From NCBI GenBank assembly GCA_025060195.1, contig JANXCQ010000019.1:22391-86390 (forward strand): 64,000 bases of DNA, in the 5' to 3' direction. The notes below the pieces were generated by a model that worked only from the letters and a program-made list of their open reading frames with translations, searched no databases and had not been told where the DNA came from. This DNA is from Gemmatales bacterium (GTDB lineage Bacteria > Planctomycetota > Planctomycetia > Gemmatales > HRBIN36). A program made the translations under genes and the position numbers. Numbering within the stretch: position 1 is the first letter of the stretch; every line of letters starts with the position of its first letter. Shown here piece after piece: positions 1-9,326 of the stretch.

Positions 1-516
1 GTTGCCGCCCGTGGCAAAGAGCCAGTCATCGCCGATGTGAATTCGGTGCAGAAAATCTGACCAGTCGTAATCGGTGTTAGTCGGATCTTCGAGATAACGA
101 AAATCGGCGTCGAAAAAGGAAGGCGGCATAAGAGCGAAACGCGGATAAGGAAACTTCGGCGGGGCTTGGCGATAGTTGCCCGTCAGCCAGTCATGCAGCG
201 AATAATACCCCGGGCCAGCCGGAAGAATCGGAAAGTTTCCTGTACGGGGAAAAATCCGTGCCTGCGGCAATTGCCGCCAATCCAACGGTTGTTCGCCGTA
301 GAGGAAATGTCCGAGCAAGCCGCTTTCCCCCCATTTGGGACAACTTACCTCCTCGAGCGTGGTCGTTGATTCCGTAGGAGGCATTGAAACCAAAGGCGAG
401 GGAGAGGTCGCCGCTTCCTGAGCCGCCCCGTAATTCCGTAACGTGCAGACGATCAGGAGGGCCCAGACCCAGGGTAAGAGTTTCCGGGAGTTGCGGGAGT
501 GTCTGATCCCATCCAT
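1..516 (-). CDS. Exported planctomycete protein of unknown function (3' end cut off)
   Basis: The first 172 codons of a minus-strand gene are present; it continues past the left edge. The start is the ATG at 516, preceded by a strong GGAGG eight bases upstream. Residues about 11-32 form a hydrophobic signal peptide (LLPWVWALLIVCTL core) ending near an AAQ cleavage site. A Ser/Pro/Thr-rich linker follows, then an aromatic, Pro-rich region (PPKFPYPRFALMPPSFFDAD) and a stretch near GDDWLFATGGN. This suggests an extracytoplasmic, perhaps outer-membrane, protein, but I do not recognise the family. A 149-codon reading frame on the same strand (191-640) overlaps it and is judged spurious because it has no signal peptide or plausible domain. 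Confidence 0.65.
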   Translation of the reverse strand, partial: MDGIRHSRNSRKLLPWVWALLIVCTLRNYGAAQEAATSPSPLVSMPPTESTTTLEEVSCPKWGESGLLGHFLYGEQPLDWRQLPQARIFPRTGNFPILPAGPGYYSLHDWLTGNYRQAPPKFPYPRFALMPPSFFDADFRYLEDPTNTDYDWSDFLHRIHIGDDWLFATGGN

Positions 517-1053
517 AGGGTCGTTCCTCCGTACAGGCGTCGTCAAGTGCTGTGAGCACCACTGAGGGAAGCATCGGCGGTCTCCTAACAAGCACTGTTT
601 TCACACTTTCGCTATTGGGCTGCTCATGCGGCTTATTCATCCGCTAAGAGCGATTTTCCCGATAAAAACGCGCTACTACAATCTGCAAGAATTGAGCGGG
701 GTGCACTCGTTTTGATAATCTGCGCACCTGTGCACGAGCCAAGCGCATCCGAGATGGAGCGCGTCACTGGCTAAGCGGCTTCATTTTCCGCCGACTGGCT
801 AGTATGTTGAACCAAAGGAGCGTTTTGATATCATTCCTGTGATGTGCCGAACCGCTTGGAACTTGAGCCGCGTATGCTCCGATAAGAGTAAGCCAGCGCT
901 TACAGGTTTCACCTGAGCGTCGGTGCGTTGAAGCCGGCGTGTCCGTTCGGTCCTCGTAAATTGTGTTGAACTGACCCAAACCTACTCGACGGGGAACCCC
1001 GTGTCTGGTGACTACTAGCTCGATCCTAAGGAAATCAGGAAAGGAGGATAAGC
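517..1053. other. Gene-free region with divergent gene starts
   Basis: This stretch separates two divergently transcribed exported-protein genes, so it should hold both promoters. No convincing reading frame, RNA gene or long inverted repeat is visible. A 71-codon minus-strand frame (764-979) has no plausible protein features and is not called. The ribosome binding site of the right-hand gene (AAAGGAGG) ends at about 1047. Confidence 0.5.
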
Positions 1054-1782
1054 ATGCGCTACGCGATGCTCGCTTACCTCGGTCTGATACTTGGCTGGGC
1101 CTGCTCTGCGGAGGAAGCTCCAGCGCCAGCCTTGCCCCAGCCGGGCAGTCTAATCATTGACCGAACCCGCGGCGAAGTGATCCTTTCGGCTAAGGTGCAA
1201 CATCCCCGTGGCCAACCCTGCATAGATGAGTACGGAGAACGCGTTCAGGCTTTCGTGGGCTGCGCTCAGGCCGCCGGCGGAGAAGCGAAAATGGCTGAAT
1301 ATTTCGTGTTCCTGGTGGACGTGCCCACCGAGCAGGTGTACGAAGCGCTAATCCAGCTCGGCTGTAAGCCCCGTGTGCATTACAGCATCCAAGAAGGGCG
1401 CAAGCGCAGCGGCCTGAAGCCGACGACCACGCCGGAGGACTATTTGCAGGGCGACCCTGTCCAGCTGTCGATTTTCTGGCGGGAGGGAGAACGATGGGTG
1501 GAGAGGCCTTACCAGGATTTCGTTACCGAACGCGTCTTAGTGGATGGCAAGCCGACGGAAAAGCCCTGGACGCCGCACTTCGTGTTTCACGGCTCCGGGG
1601 TGATTCACAAATCCGGCACGGGCTGCATCGCTTGTCCGTGCGACTGTGCTGGGGGCATCATTGCGGATAACCGCTATCCTGTTTATGATCCGAAGCCCAT
1701 GGTGAAGTTCGACCTGTCTAAGGCCCCGAAAGAAGGCACGCAAGTTTATGTGCGGATTCGTCCCCTCATTAGCCGCAACTGA
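1054..1782 (+). CDS. YdjY domain-containing exported protein
   Basis: A 242-residue protein with an N-terminal signal peptide (hydrophobic residues 4-17). The ATG follows AAAGGAGGATAAGC. The body resembles the YdjY domain common in planctomycetes, whose molecular role is unknown: an early strand region with EVILSAKVQHP (about 41-51), a middle EYFVFLVDVP segment (82-91), and a C-terminal GSGVIHKSGTGC segment. A tight cysteine cluster, C191, C194, C196 and C198 (CIACPCDC), sits in the last quarter and looks like a metal site or disulfide knot. It is a single gene in a long gene-free context, probably acting in the periplasm or at the cell surface. Confidence 0.7.
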   Translation: MRYAMLAYLGLILGWACSAEEAPAPALPQPGSLIIDRTRGEVILSAKVQHPRGQPCIDEYGERVQAFVGCAQAAGGEAKMAEYFVFLVDVPTEQVYEALIQLGCKPRVHYSIQEGRKRSGLKPTTTPEDYLQGDPVQLSIFWREGERWVERPYQDFVTERVLVDGKPTEKPWTPHFVFHGSGVIHKSGTGCIACPCDCAGGIIADNRYPVYDPKPMVKFDLSKAPKEGTQVYVRIRPLISRN

Positions 1783-2049
1783 CCCCAATCCAGCCTAACA
1801 CCTCATACTAAGTTGTCCTGCACGAGCCGCTCGGTAAACGCCGACCGGGCTTTCGTTCTCGTACTGGGCAGCAGGAAACGGGCTTGACAGATGGGGAAAA
1901 AGTTTCTTTTTATAAGCAGTATTCAGGGTTAGTCGCCCTGCAAGCTAAGAGGAAAGGATTTCCAAGCAAGGAAATGCGGCCGTCGGTGTGGGGCCGATGG
2001 TCGTTGGCTAACACCAGGATTCGGGTCCACACAGGAAAGGAGGACAGCT

Positions 2050-2646
2050 GTGGAAATCACCGAAATCCGCATCAAGCTCATGGACGAGAAGAAGGGAGGC
2101 AACGAACGCTTGCAGGCGTTCTGTTCCATCACCTTCGACAACATGTTCGTGGTGCGGGACTTGAAGATCATCGAGGGTGCGAAAGGGCAGTTTGTGGCGA
2201 TGCCCAGCCGCAAATTGGCTGACCGTTGCCCGACCTGTGGCTGCAAGAACCACCTGCAAGCCCGTTTTTGTAATCATTGCGGCCGCCGACTTAACGAGAA
2301 CCGCGCCCCGCGCGATGCTTCAGGTCGTATTCGCCTGCACGCCGATGTGGCTCATCCGATTAATGCCAAGTCTCGCGAGTATATCGAACGCGCGATCCTC
2401 AAGGCCTACTACGAGGAATTGGAACGGGCTAAACAGCCGGGTTATGTTTGTCGTTATGATGATTACGAAACAGAGGATGATTACGACGGCTATGAGGCCG
2501 CCTCGCGCGCCCCGCAGCACACCGAGCCAGTTCGCTGTGATCTTGGGCATTCCCAGGTGGCACCGACCGCGGCGGGCAGTCGGGAAACCATAGCTCCCAG
2601 CGAGTCGGCGAATGCTGCCCGCCAATGTGCCAACGGACGCCCCTGA
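2050..2646 (+). CDS. spoVG: SpoVG family protein with an inserted zinc ribbon
   Basis: A 198-residue protein starting at GTG (2050), seven bases after AAAGGAGG. Residues 1-52 match the first half of SpoVG ([10 protein letters not shown], then [17 protein letters not shown] and FVAMPSRK), and residues about 98-126 match the second half ([20 protein letters not shown]). SpoVG proteins are small RNA/DNA-binding regulators. The usual short loop between the halves is replaced by a zinc-ribbon-like segment with C60-x2-C63 and C74-x2-C77, followed by a basic stretch. The tail after residue 130 is acidic and low in complexity ([14 protein letters not shown]). Confident for the family; the zinc ribbon rests on cysteine spacing. 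Confidence 0.85.
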   Translation: MEITEIRIKLMDEKKGGNERLQAFCSITFDNMFVVRDLKIIEGAKGQFVAMPSRKLADRCPTCGCKNHLQARFCNHCGRRLNENRAPRDASGRIRLHADVAHPINAKSREYIERAILKAYYEELERAKQPGYVCRYDDYETEDDYDGYEAASRAPQHTEPVRCDLGHSQVAPTAAGSRETIAPSESANAARQCANGRP

Positions 2647-2827
2647 AAGCTGCGCCGCACTACTACCGGATACCTAACGCCCCAGGCTCTGGCTAGCCCT
2701 CGGATTTGGGCCATACCCCGTTACCAACTCCGAATCCACTTTGCTACCGTGCGGGTGGGAATACTCGAGCCGCAACATGCCTGGAAACATCTGCGGCCCG
2801 TTACGGATGACGGTCACGATCCACCGT

Positions 2828-3862
2828 TTAGTTCCTGGCGCCCTGAGGAAAGTCGGTAGGTAAGCTACGCCAGACGCTATGAATATGGTTCGCGGGATTC
2901 TTGGCTGAATCGGGCTGCACATTGAGAAACTCTACCAGGAAGGTCGGCCCTTGAATGCGGTAAGTACGCGGTTGGCCGATTTCCGTGCCGCCGGCATAGG
3001 CGAAGTGGATGCGCTCAAAGCCTGCCGCTTCCAAGCGTTTCTTTTCCGCTTCCGCGACCTGAGGCAGTAGTTTCCGCAAGTACGCATCGAGCAATTGTCG
3101 CAGCAATTCCTGTTGTTCGGGACGCATTTGCCCGGCGGGCAAGCCCACGGCTGCGCCGACCTGAGCGGCGTGATTGCGCGCCTGGACTTCGGGAAACTGG
3201 GTGGGCCGATAAGCGAGCTTTCGTTGCTGTTCATCCAGAGAACGGAGCAATTGGCGGGCCAGTTCGTCATGTTCCATAATCGTGCGTTGCCCCTTTTTCG
3301 GCCCACTGGGTACGACAGCTGGATTGGCGCCCCAGAATGCGGGAGTGGAGCTAATCACTTCACCCCGGGCTATGGTGAAGTTGAGCGATAGATGATGCCC
3401 TTCGACGCGCCAGCCCCATTCGGTGTCCCGCGACGGTTGGCCGAAAATCGTGAAAAAGTACCATTGCGGATCGCGTGTTGGGCCTTTGCCTTGTTCGAGT
3501 TCGTGCAAAATCGCTTCCAGACTCATGATGGTCAGGGCCGTCTGGTACCCTTCGGGACTGAGGGCGGAGCGGAGTAGATGAAGCGCGGCCTGCTTCTGCG
3601 CCTCGTTCATTTCAAACAGGCCGACTCCCTTGCGCGTGGGTTTGCGGTTTTGCTCGAGAGGGATGAAGTGCCAGTTGTAACGTTCCTCATGGTTCAGAGG
3701 AAACATAGCCTTCTGCCGCAACTCAGGCGAGAGCGTATCGAGGAAGCTCTGCGCCGCTTGGATCATTTTCAAACCGCTGGGTTCGGCTTCGTGCCCGAAG
3801 TAAGCCAAGCCAGCTAACATCAGGATACTCATGCTCACGAACAGGATTTTCCGCAGGGACAT
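2828..3862 (-). CDS. DUF3500 domain-containing exported protein
   Basis: A 344-residue protein. The ATG at 3862 (MSLRKILF) is chosen over an upstream ATG at 3886 because GAGGAACCGACT lies just before it and a signal peptide begins there (SILMLAGLAYFG). The body carries DUF3500 hallmarks in order: YNWHFIPL, a helical stretch around LLRSALSPEGYQTALTIM, WGWRVEGHHLSLNFTI, TPAFWGANPAVV with GPKKGQRT, and a C-terminal IHFAYAGG region. DUF3500 proteins are secreted in planctomycetes and related bacteria and their activity is unknown. The gene is convergent with spoVG and divergent from the ECF sigma gene. Confidence 0.85.
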   Translation of the reverse strand: MSLRKILFVSMSILMLAGLAYFGHEAEPSGLKMIQAAQSFLDTLSPELRQKAMFPLNHEERYNWHFIPLEQNRKPTRKGVGLFEMNEAQKQAALHLLRSALSPEGYQTALTIMSLEAILHELEQGKGPTRDPQWYFFTIFGQPSRDTEWGWRVEGHHLSLNFTIARGEVISSTPAFWGANPAVVPSGPKKGQRTIMEHDELARQLLRSLDEQQRKLAYRPTQFPEVQARNHAAQVGAAVGLPAGQMRPEQQELLRQLLDAYLRKLLPQVAEAEKKRLEAAGFERIHFAYAGGTEIGQPRTYRIQGPTFLVEFLNVQPDSAKNPANHIHSVWRSLPTDFPQGARN

Positions 3863-3990
3863 AGTCGGTTCCTCCCACTCATGCAAATAGGACCGCGCAC
3901 CTGCCTAGTTCCAGCGGCGGGTACGGTTGCCATTTCTGGGCGTCTTATTCCGCGTAGCGAACATCGGCAACCCGGGTGGTGAGAAAGTAA

Positions 3991-4698
3991 GTGGGACTTG
4001 ACGGGCTCAGGTGGAAGTCCCAAGATGACAGTAATACTGCAACGGTTCGGGAGCCTACTGTGGCGGAACGAAGCGAGTCGGTCTTGGGGGAGTTATTGTG
4101 CCGGGCCCAAACTGGGGCTGAGAGTGCTCGTAATGCCTTGTTTGCCCGCTGTCGAAGCCTGTTGTTGGGAGTGGCACGAGCCTTTGCTCACCGCTTGCCA
4201 GAGGCGCGGTTGGATGCCTCGGACTTAGTGCAACAAACCTTACTCGACGCTTATCGCGCCTTTCGCCACTTTCGCGGAACCAGTCCCAAGGAGCTCTTAG
4301 CCTGGCTGCGCCAAATTCTGGAAAACCGGATAACAGATGCGGCACGTCGCTGGGTGTTAGCGCGCAAACGGTCCCCGAAACGAGAAATACCGCTGGTAAG
4401 CGCTAGCGACTCTGGGCAACTCGGCTGGGACCCCGCCTGTGAAATCACGCCCTCTGCAGACAAGGTTGCTAACTGGGAGCGGGACGATCTCCTGCAACGG
4501 GCCCTGGCGCAGTTACCGGAACTGTATCGGCAAGTGATCGTTTGGCGCCACTTTGAGGGAGTGCCGTTTGCAGAAATTGCGCAACGGCTGAGTCGTTCGC
4601 GGCCGGCAGCCCAAATGTTGTGGGTGCGTGCCATCAAGCGCTTGCGGACCTTGTTGCAAGGCTCACCTTTAGATGAGGATTTCCACTCGCGGGTTTGA
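3991..4698 (+). CDS. ECF RNA polymerase sigma factor (planctomycete type)
   Basis: A 235-residue sigma-70 family protein. Region 2 spans about 40-110 (ARNALFARCRSLLLGVARAF, then DASDLVQQTLLDAYRAFRHF, the core of 2.2-2.4). Region 4 spans about 165-225 (LAQLPELYRQVIVWRHFEG, then PFAEIAQRLSRSRPAAQMLW, the recognition helix-turn-helix). Only the GTG at 3991 is offered as the start; GTG codons such as the one near 4060 are also possible because conserved sequence begins only around residue 31. It is followed after 85 bp by a kinase gene on the same strand, an arrangement typical of planctomycetes, where the kinase or an embedded regulator is thought to control the sigma factor. Confidence 0.85.
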   Translation: MGLDGLRWKSQDDSNTATVREPTVAERSESVLGELLCRAQTGAESARNALFARCRSLLLGVARAFAHRLPEARLDASDLVQQTLLDAYRAFRHFRGTSPKELLAWLRQILENRITDAARRWVLARKRSPKREIPLVSASDSGQLGWDPACEITPSADKVANWERDDLLQRALAQLPELYRQVIVWRHFEGVPFAEIAQRLSRSRPAAQMLWVRAIKRLRTLLQGSPLDEDFHSRV

Positions 4699-4783
4699 GC
4701 CTATCAGCGCGGTACCCGGGGAAGAGAACCGGCGGGGTAGCCTCTACGTCGGGGAACACGCTCACGTCGAAACGGAGTCGCGT

Positions 4784-6517
4784 ATGGCTGACGCACCTCA
4801 AACGGATCGTTCCGCGGTATTCAATTCGGAACCAGACGACCCCGAATTACTCCAAGAGGCCGCATTACTCGAGGGCTATTGGGATGGCGATAGCCAGACG
4901 CGCGCGCGGCTACGCCGAGAACATCCGGAGTTGGCCTCACTGTTCGACTGCCTGGATGCACTGGGCCAATCTCCAGGCATGGCAAAGCGGCCAGCCGAGC
5001 CTGGGGCGAAGCAATCGGAACCTGCCCCTGGAGCCAGTGGATTGACTTTGCTTTATGCCGAACGGCCTGGTGAGTCTGCGGCGAAACCGCCTCGACAGTT
5101 TGGGCGTTATGAATTGCTGGACGAAATTGGTCGCGGCGGCATGGGCGTGGTGTATCGTGCGGTACATGTGGAGTTGAAACGCGTGGTGGCGGTGAAAATG
5201 ATTCTGAGCGGTTATCTGGCCGATGCCGAGCAAATCCGCCGATTTCAGCAGGAAGCGCGCACGGCAGCCCGGATTCGCCATCCCAACATCGTCAGCGTTT
5301 TCGACTACGGCGAAGCTGAGGGCCACCATTACTTTGCCATGGATTATATTGCGGGCACCAGTTTACAACAACTGATTCAGCAAGGCCCGCTACCACCAGA
5401 GCCAGCTGTCCGACTGGTGGCAACGATTGCCCGCGCCGTAGCTCATCTGCACGAACATGGGATTATCCATCGCGACCTGAAGCCCTCGAACGTTCTTCTC
5501 GATGAGCATGGCCAACCTCACGTGAGTGATTTTGGCCTAGCTAAATGGCTCCAGGAAAGCGAACCGCGCACCTTGAGCGGCGCTGTGTTGGGCACGCCCA
5601 GTTACATGGCGCCCGAACAAGCCCAGGGCCTGGTCTCCGCCATCACGCCACGCACTGACATCTATAGCTTAGGGGCAATCCTCTACGCGTTGCTGACGGG
5701 GCGACCGCCTTTCGTCGGCGAAAACCCCATTGACATCATCTTACAGGTTCTGGAAAGCGAGCCGCCTTCTCCCAGGCAGTTGCGTCCCGAGATCCCTCGC
5801 GATGTCGAGCTGATTTGTTTGAAATGCCTGGAAAAAGATCCAGCCCGGCGCTACGCCAGTGCTCAGGAGTTGGCCGAGGATTTGGAACGTGTGCTGCGAG
5901 GCGAATCGCCGAATATCGCGCCTTACTCTCTGGTCGAACGGGTCAGCCGATGGTTTCGACGTGAGCCTGCCCTGGCTCTCCATTTGCTCGGCCTGACGGC
6001 GGTAGCTGGGATCGTGCAGGTGACCCGTATCGTCAACTCCGAAGTGCAACGGAGCGTCTCCAGCTGGGTCTTGGGAGTCATGCTGATTTGGCTGGGGCTG
6101 GTGCTTTTTTTGCGTTGGCTGGCTCGTTTTCCTGCCTGGGCCCGCTATCTGCCCGGCAGTTGGTGTTTGTTGGACGTGATGTTACTGACCCTGATTTTAT
6201 GGCTGGCCAATGATCAGCTCACGCCGCTGGTCGTGGCCTATCCTGCATTTGTAGTCGGTTCCGGTTTGTGGGGCCAACGACCGCTAATCTGGCTCACGAC
6301 CTGGGCCTCTGTCTTAGCCTATAGCGCGCTCATCACCGAATATGCCCTGCGCGCTGGCGGTTGGCATGCGTTATCGCGGCCTCATCATCACTTATTGTTC
6401 CTGGTCTTGGTGGTTCTCACGGGCGGGGCTACGGCCTGGCAGGTGGCACGACTCCAGATGTTGAACCGTTATTGCCAAGGACACTCAGCCAGTCGCGTGG
6501 CGTCGACCAAGGCATGA
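4784..6517 (+). CDS. Membrane-anchored serine/threonine protein kinase (Pkn type)
   Basis: A 577-residue protein from the ATG at 4784 (MADAPQ); the frame stays open back to 4673, which would overlap the sigma gene. The kinase domain runs from about 107 to 370: Gly-rich loop GRGGMG (116-121), catalytic Lys K138 in VAVKM, HRDLKPSN (229-236), DFG (249-251), and activation segment GTPSYMAPE. All catalytic residues are present, so it should be active. The N-terminal 100 residues are acidic and soluble. After residue 395 come about six hydrophobic segments (for example LGLTAVAGIV, VLGVMLIWLGLVLFL and LLFLVLVVLTGGA), giving a membrane module with little extracytoplasmic sequence. It is adjacent to the ECF sigma gene and probably functions with it. 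Confidence 0.88.
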   Translation: MADAPQTDRSAVFNSEPDDPELLQEAALLEGYWDGDSQTRARLRREHPELASLFDCLDALGQSPGMAKRPAEPGAKQSEPAPGASGLTLLYAERPGESAAKPPRQFGRYELLDEIGRGGMGVVYRAVHVELKRVVAVKMILSGYLADAEQIRRFQQEARTAARIRHPNIVSVFDYGEAEGHHYFAMDYIAGTSLQQLIQQGPLPPEPAVRLVATIARAVAHLHEHGIIHRDLKPSNVLLDEHGQPHVSDFGLAKWLQESEPRTLSGAVLGTPSYMAPEQAQGLVSAITPRTDIYSLGAILYALLTGRPPFVGENPIDIILQVLESEPPSPRQLRPEIPRDVELICLKCLEKDPARRYASAQELAEDLERVLRGESPNIAPYSLVERVSRWFRREPALALHLLGLTAVAGIVQVTRIVNSEVQRSVSSWVLGVMLIWLGLVLFLRWLARFPAWARYLPGSWCLLDVMLLTLILWLANDQLTPLVVAYPAFVVGSGLWGQRPLIWLTTWASVLAYSALITEYALRAGGWHALSRPHHHLLFLVLVVLTGGATAWQVARLQMLNRYCQGHSASRVASTKA

Positions 6518-6548
6518 CAAACCAACGCTTGTCTTCTCTCGACGATCC

Positions 6549-7499
6549 TTAGCGGTTGCGCAGGCTCGGCACACGCGGCCGCTCAGTGGTTACCTCACTG
6601 CGGTGGGTCTGGTGCTGCGTGAGATCCATGACTAGCTCTTTAGTCGGGTTAGGCTTACCCTCCACCAGGTATAAACGGAACCGATATTTTCCCTCCCACT
6701 GCGCGCTAACGAGTCGGCCGGCCTCGCGATCGAATAGATAGGAACCTTTCAACGACTGTTCCTGTAATTCCCCCTTGGTGACCCGTACTGGCAAGTCTTC
6801 GTTGCCCTTGGGAGGGCTGAACGTGGCGCGGGCCGACATCTCAATGCGGTCTAAGGTTTTGCCTCCGACACTCGTCGTGCCTTGGTAAGTAAATGTTTGG
6901 TCTAAGCTCAGTGTGCCCAAAGGCCCGACCGTCAGGCTCAGGTGTCGCTGCCACTTGTCCCCTGGAGCCACGGGTTTTTCCGGTAAGAAATGAAATTCGC
7001 TTTGTAGCTGCTGACGGATAACGTTTTCGTTCACCAATTCAGCCACAAACTTGCCCAGGACGGGGTCCTCGGTACCCAGCCGTTCCAACAATTGTTCCAG
7101 ACCCTCGATTTTCGTTATACGGAAATTGGGGTCGATGGTCAGCTTGAGCTTCAGACCTCGGAACTGATTATAAATGTTGCCCAAAATTCCCGAGTCGTTT
7201 GTTTCCACTTCTTCGACGGTTTGCTGGAGAACGTAACCCTTCGGGTCGCTTTGTAAAACCTCGTAGCGATGGAGAATGATGAGGCGGCTGCGCTCTGTGT
7301 TATCTCCCTGCGGGAGGGCAACGGTCGTGGTCACCTCCGTATCGGTCAAATGGTAAAACACGTCACCTGCACGCAGTTTCCAGGTGAAATTCACTGCTTG
7401 GGCTTGCAACGAGCTTACGATTCCTAAGCTCGCCCAAAGAACAACCAGCGCTTTACCCAAAATCGCCCGATGTGTTGGATTCGGCATCATGGCAAGCAT
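6549..7499 (-). CDS. DUF6263-like exported protein
   Basis: A 316-residue protein starting at the ATG at 7499, after AGGAGGACAAG. A signal peptide spans residues about 13-33 (LGKALVVLWASLGIVSSLQAQA). The mature part is beta-rich, with FTWKLRAGDVFYHLTDTEV, SRLIILHRYEV and a long middle region ending in KPVAPGDKWQRHL. That last motif is typical of the planctomycete DUF6263 family, predicted periplasmic proteins of unknown role. It ends 31 bp from the convergent kinase gene. Family assignment is moderately sure; function is not known. Confidence 0.65.
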   Translation of the reverse strand: MLAMMPNPTHRAILGKALVVLWASLGIVSSLQAQAVNFTWKLRAGDVFYHLTDTEVTTTVALPQGDNTERSRLIILHRYEVLQSDPKGYVLQQTVEEVETNDSGILGNIYNQFRGLKLKLTIDPNFRITKIEGLEQLLERLGTEDPVLGKFVAELVNENVIRQQLQSEFHFLPEKPVAPGDKWQRHLSLTVGPLGTLSLDQTFTYQGTTSVGGKTLDRIEMSARATFSPPKGNEDLPVRVTKGELQEQSLKGSYLFDREAGRLVSAQWEGKYRFRLYLVEGKPNPTKELVMDLTQHQTHRSEVTTERPRVPSLRNR

Positions 7500-7897
7500 C
7501 TTGTCCTCCTCAGGTTTGAGCAGACCTCACATCCACGGCCTCGCCCGATTCCCGCGGTGCCATTCTTTGCGCTGCTGAGGCGGATTTACTCGACAGTACA
7601 GCGTCGCGAGTTTAGCGTGATTTCCCTTTGAGAATAAGGCGTATTATATCGGCATGAGCGAACGTTACTATTACAATCTGCCTCCTCCTTACCTCGTCTA
7701 CAAGAGATGCCGTTTCTGGACAGTGGCGTCCTGTGGAACAAACCTCATGTGACAAGCCTAAGCCGCGCTGGGCGCCTGCCCGCAGAGTGGAGAGCTTGAC
7801 CCCGAATCCCTGCGAGTTATATTCCCGTCGCAATCTATCGAAGCAGTAATCCGGATAGACCAGCCGCTTCCCAATCCTAAGAGGAATTGAGGGGAAA
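7500..7897. other. Gene-free region between divergent genes
   Basis: This carries the presumed promoters of the DUF6263 gene and the LptF/LptG gene. A minus-strand frame (7612-8100) overlaps the LptF/LptG gene and lacks any protein feature. Nothing else is recognised. Confidence 0.4.
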
Positions 7898-9091
7898 GTG
7901 TTACCGTGGCATATCCTGCAGCGTACTATAGCTGCCGATTTGCTGCGTGTCTTCGCCTTAGGTCTGGTCGCCATCACCAGCGTGCTGGTATTAGTCGGCA
8001 TTATCCAGGAAGCCACGCAACAAGGGCTGGCCCTGGAGCAAACGTTGCGTTTGGTGCCCTTGCTAGTGCCGGGATTCATGCCATACACGGTGCCAGCCAC
8101 TTGTTTGTTAGCCGTATCGGTGGTTTATGGCCGCATGGCCCACGATAATGAAATCACCGCGCTCAAGGCGGCGGGTATTCCCGCCACACGCGTGATATGG
8201 CCCGCCTTCGTCTTAGGTGTGGCTTGCTCCGCGGGGCTGTTCTTGCTCGTCGGCGACACCATTCCGCGGTTGCACCATCGTTTGCGCAGCATCATCCTGG
8301 AGGATGTGGAAGAATGGCTCTACGCGCGGCTGCGGCGCGACCGACGGATCAACGAACCGAAGTTAGGCTATGCCATCTGGGTCAAGGAAGTCCAGGGGCG
8401 TCGGCTGATTTCGCCTACCTTTGTGCGACGGGATGCTCAAGGCCGTGATGAGATTATTGCCGTGGCTCGCGAGGCGGAGCTGCAGGTAGATATGCAGGAA
8501 GAAGTGCTGCGGGTGTACATGGTGCAAGGGGAAATCGTCCGTGATTATCAGGGGCCGCGCGAAGTGCGCCTCGCTTTTGATGAGGAGGTCTTGCCCGTTC
8601 CCCTGCCGCCGACGGGACTGCGACGCACGCCACGCCCTCGCGAAATGACCAATCGCCAAATCCGCGACAGACTCGCGAGCATTCTCTACGAGCAGAGCGT
8701 CGTCTCGCGTCAACTACATGAAGCCCTGGCGCGCGGTGACGATGCGAATACCTCGCCCAGCCTCAAACAAAAGCAGGCTCACTTGGAATACCTGCGTAAT
8801 ACGGTGAACGAATTGCGAACCGAACTGGCCCAGCGGCCGGCGCTGGCCAGCAGTTGTATCTTTTTCGTCCTTATCGGCTCTGCCGTGGGCATCTGGTTTC
8901 ATCGCCGCGATTATCTGAGCAGCTTCGTCACCTGCTTTCTGCCCATCGTGCTGACGTACTATCCGCTCATGATGTTTGGTATCAACATGGGCAAGAAGGG
9001 GCAGTTGGATCCGCGTTACGGCATGTGGATGGGCAACGCGCTGCTCGGCGTAGTGGGCCTGGCGCTATTGGTGTGGATTCGCCGACGCTGA
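7898..9091 (+). CDS. LptF/LptG family permease
   Basis: A 397-residue membrane protein starting at GTG (7898) after TGAGGGGAAA. Layout matches LptF/LptG, the permease half of the ABC transporter that pulls lipopolysaccharide out of the inner membrane. There are three N-terminal membrane segments (about 14-37, 52-77 and 98-120) with the conserved motif MAHDNEITALKAAGI (about 80-94) next to the second. A periplasmic beta-jellyroll-like region spans about 130-270, followed by a helical coiled stretch, and three C-terminal membrane segments end in LLGVVGLALLVWIRRR. Only one permease is present here, whereas Lpt exporters usually use an LptF/LptG pair. Confidence 0.85.
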   Translation: MLPWHILQRTIAADLLRVFALGLVAITSVLVLVGIIQEATQQGLALEQTLRLVPLLVPGFMPYTVPATCLLAVSVVYGRMAHDNEITALKAAGIPATRVIWPAFVLGVACSAGLFLLVGDTIPRLHHRLRSIILEDVEEWLYARLRRDRRINEPKLGYAIWVKEVQGRRLISPTFVRRDAQGRDEIIAVAREAELQVDMQEEVLRVYMVQGEIVRDYQGPREVRLAFDEEVLPVPLPPTGLRRTPRPREMTNRQIRDRLASILYEQSVVSRQLHEALARGDDANTSPSLKQKQAHLEYLRNTVNELRTELAQRPALASSCIFFVLIGSAVGIWFHRRDYLSSFVTCFLPIVLTYYPLMMFGINMGKKGQLDPRYGMWMGNALLGVVGLALLVWIRRR

Positions 9092-9326
9092 GCCATGTAG
9101 CTCTGATGTTGCGCAGGAACTATTCCGCTCGCCCCGAGGCTGCATGCTGCGCCGGACATTTGAGCTTGTGCGCTGCAATTGAGTCTGTAAAATCGAGTCA
9201 TTTTTGTCGAAGTCAGGCTTCGGGAGTTCGTCGAACGTGCGGACTTCCGAAAAGCTACGCGGCTTTGCTCGTGGAGTATCGGGAAGGCTCCCAGGCTTAT
9301 TCGGATGCTTGGATGGAGGCTGAGTC

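Noticed and set aside
191..640. 149-codon minus-strand frame
   Set aside because: It overlaps, in another frame, a better candidate (1-516) that has a ribosome binding site, a signal peptide and a plausible composition.
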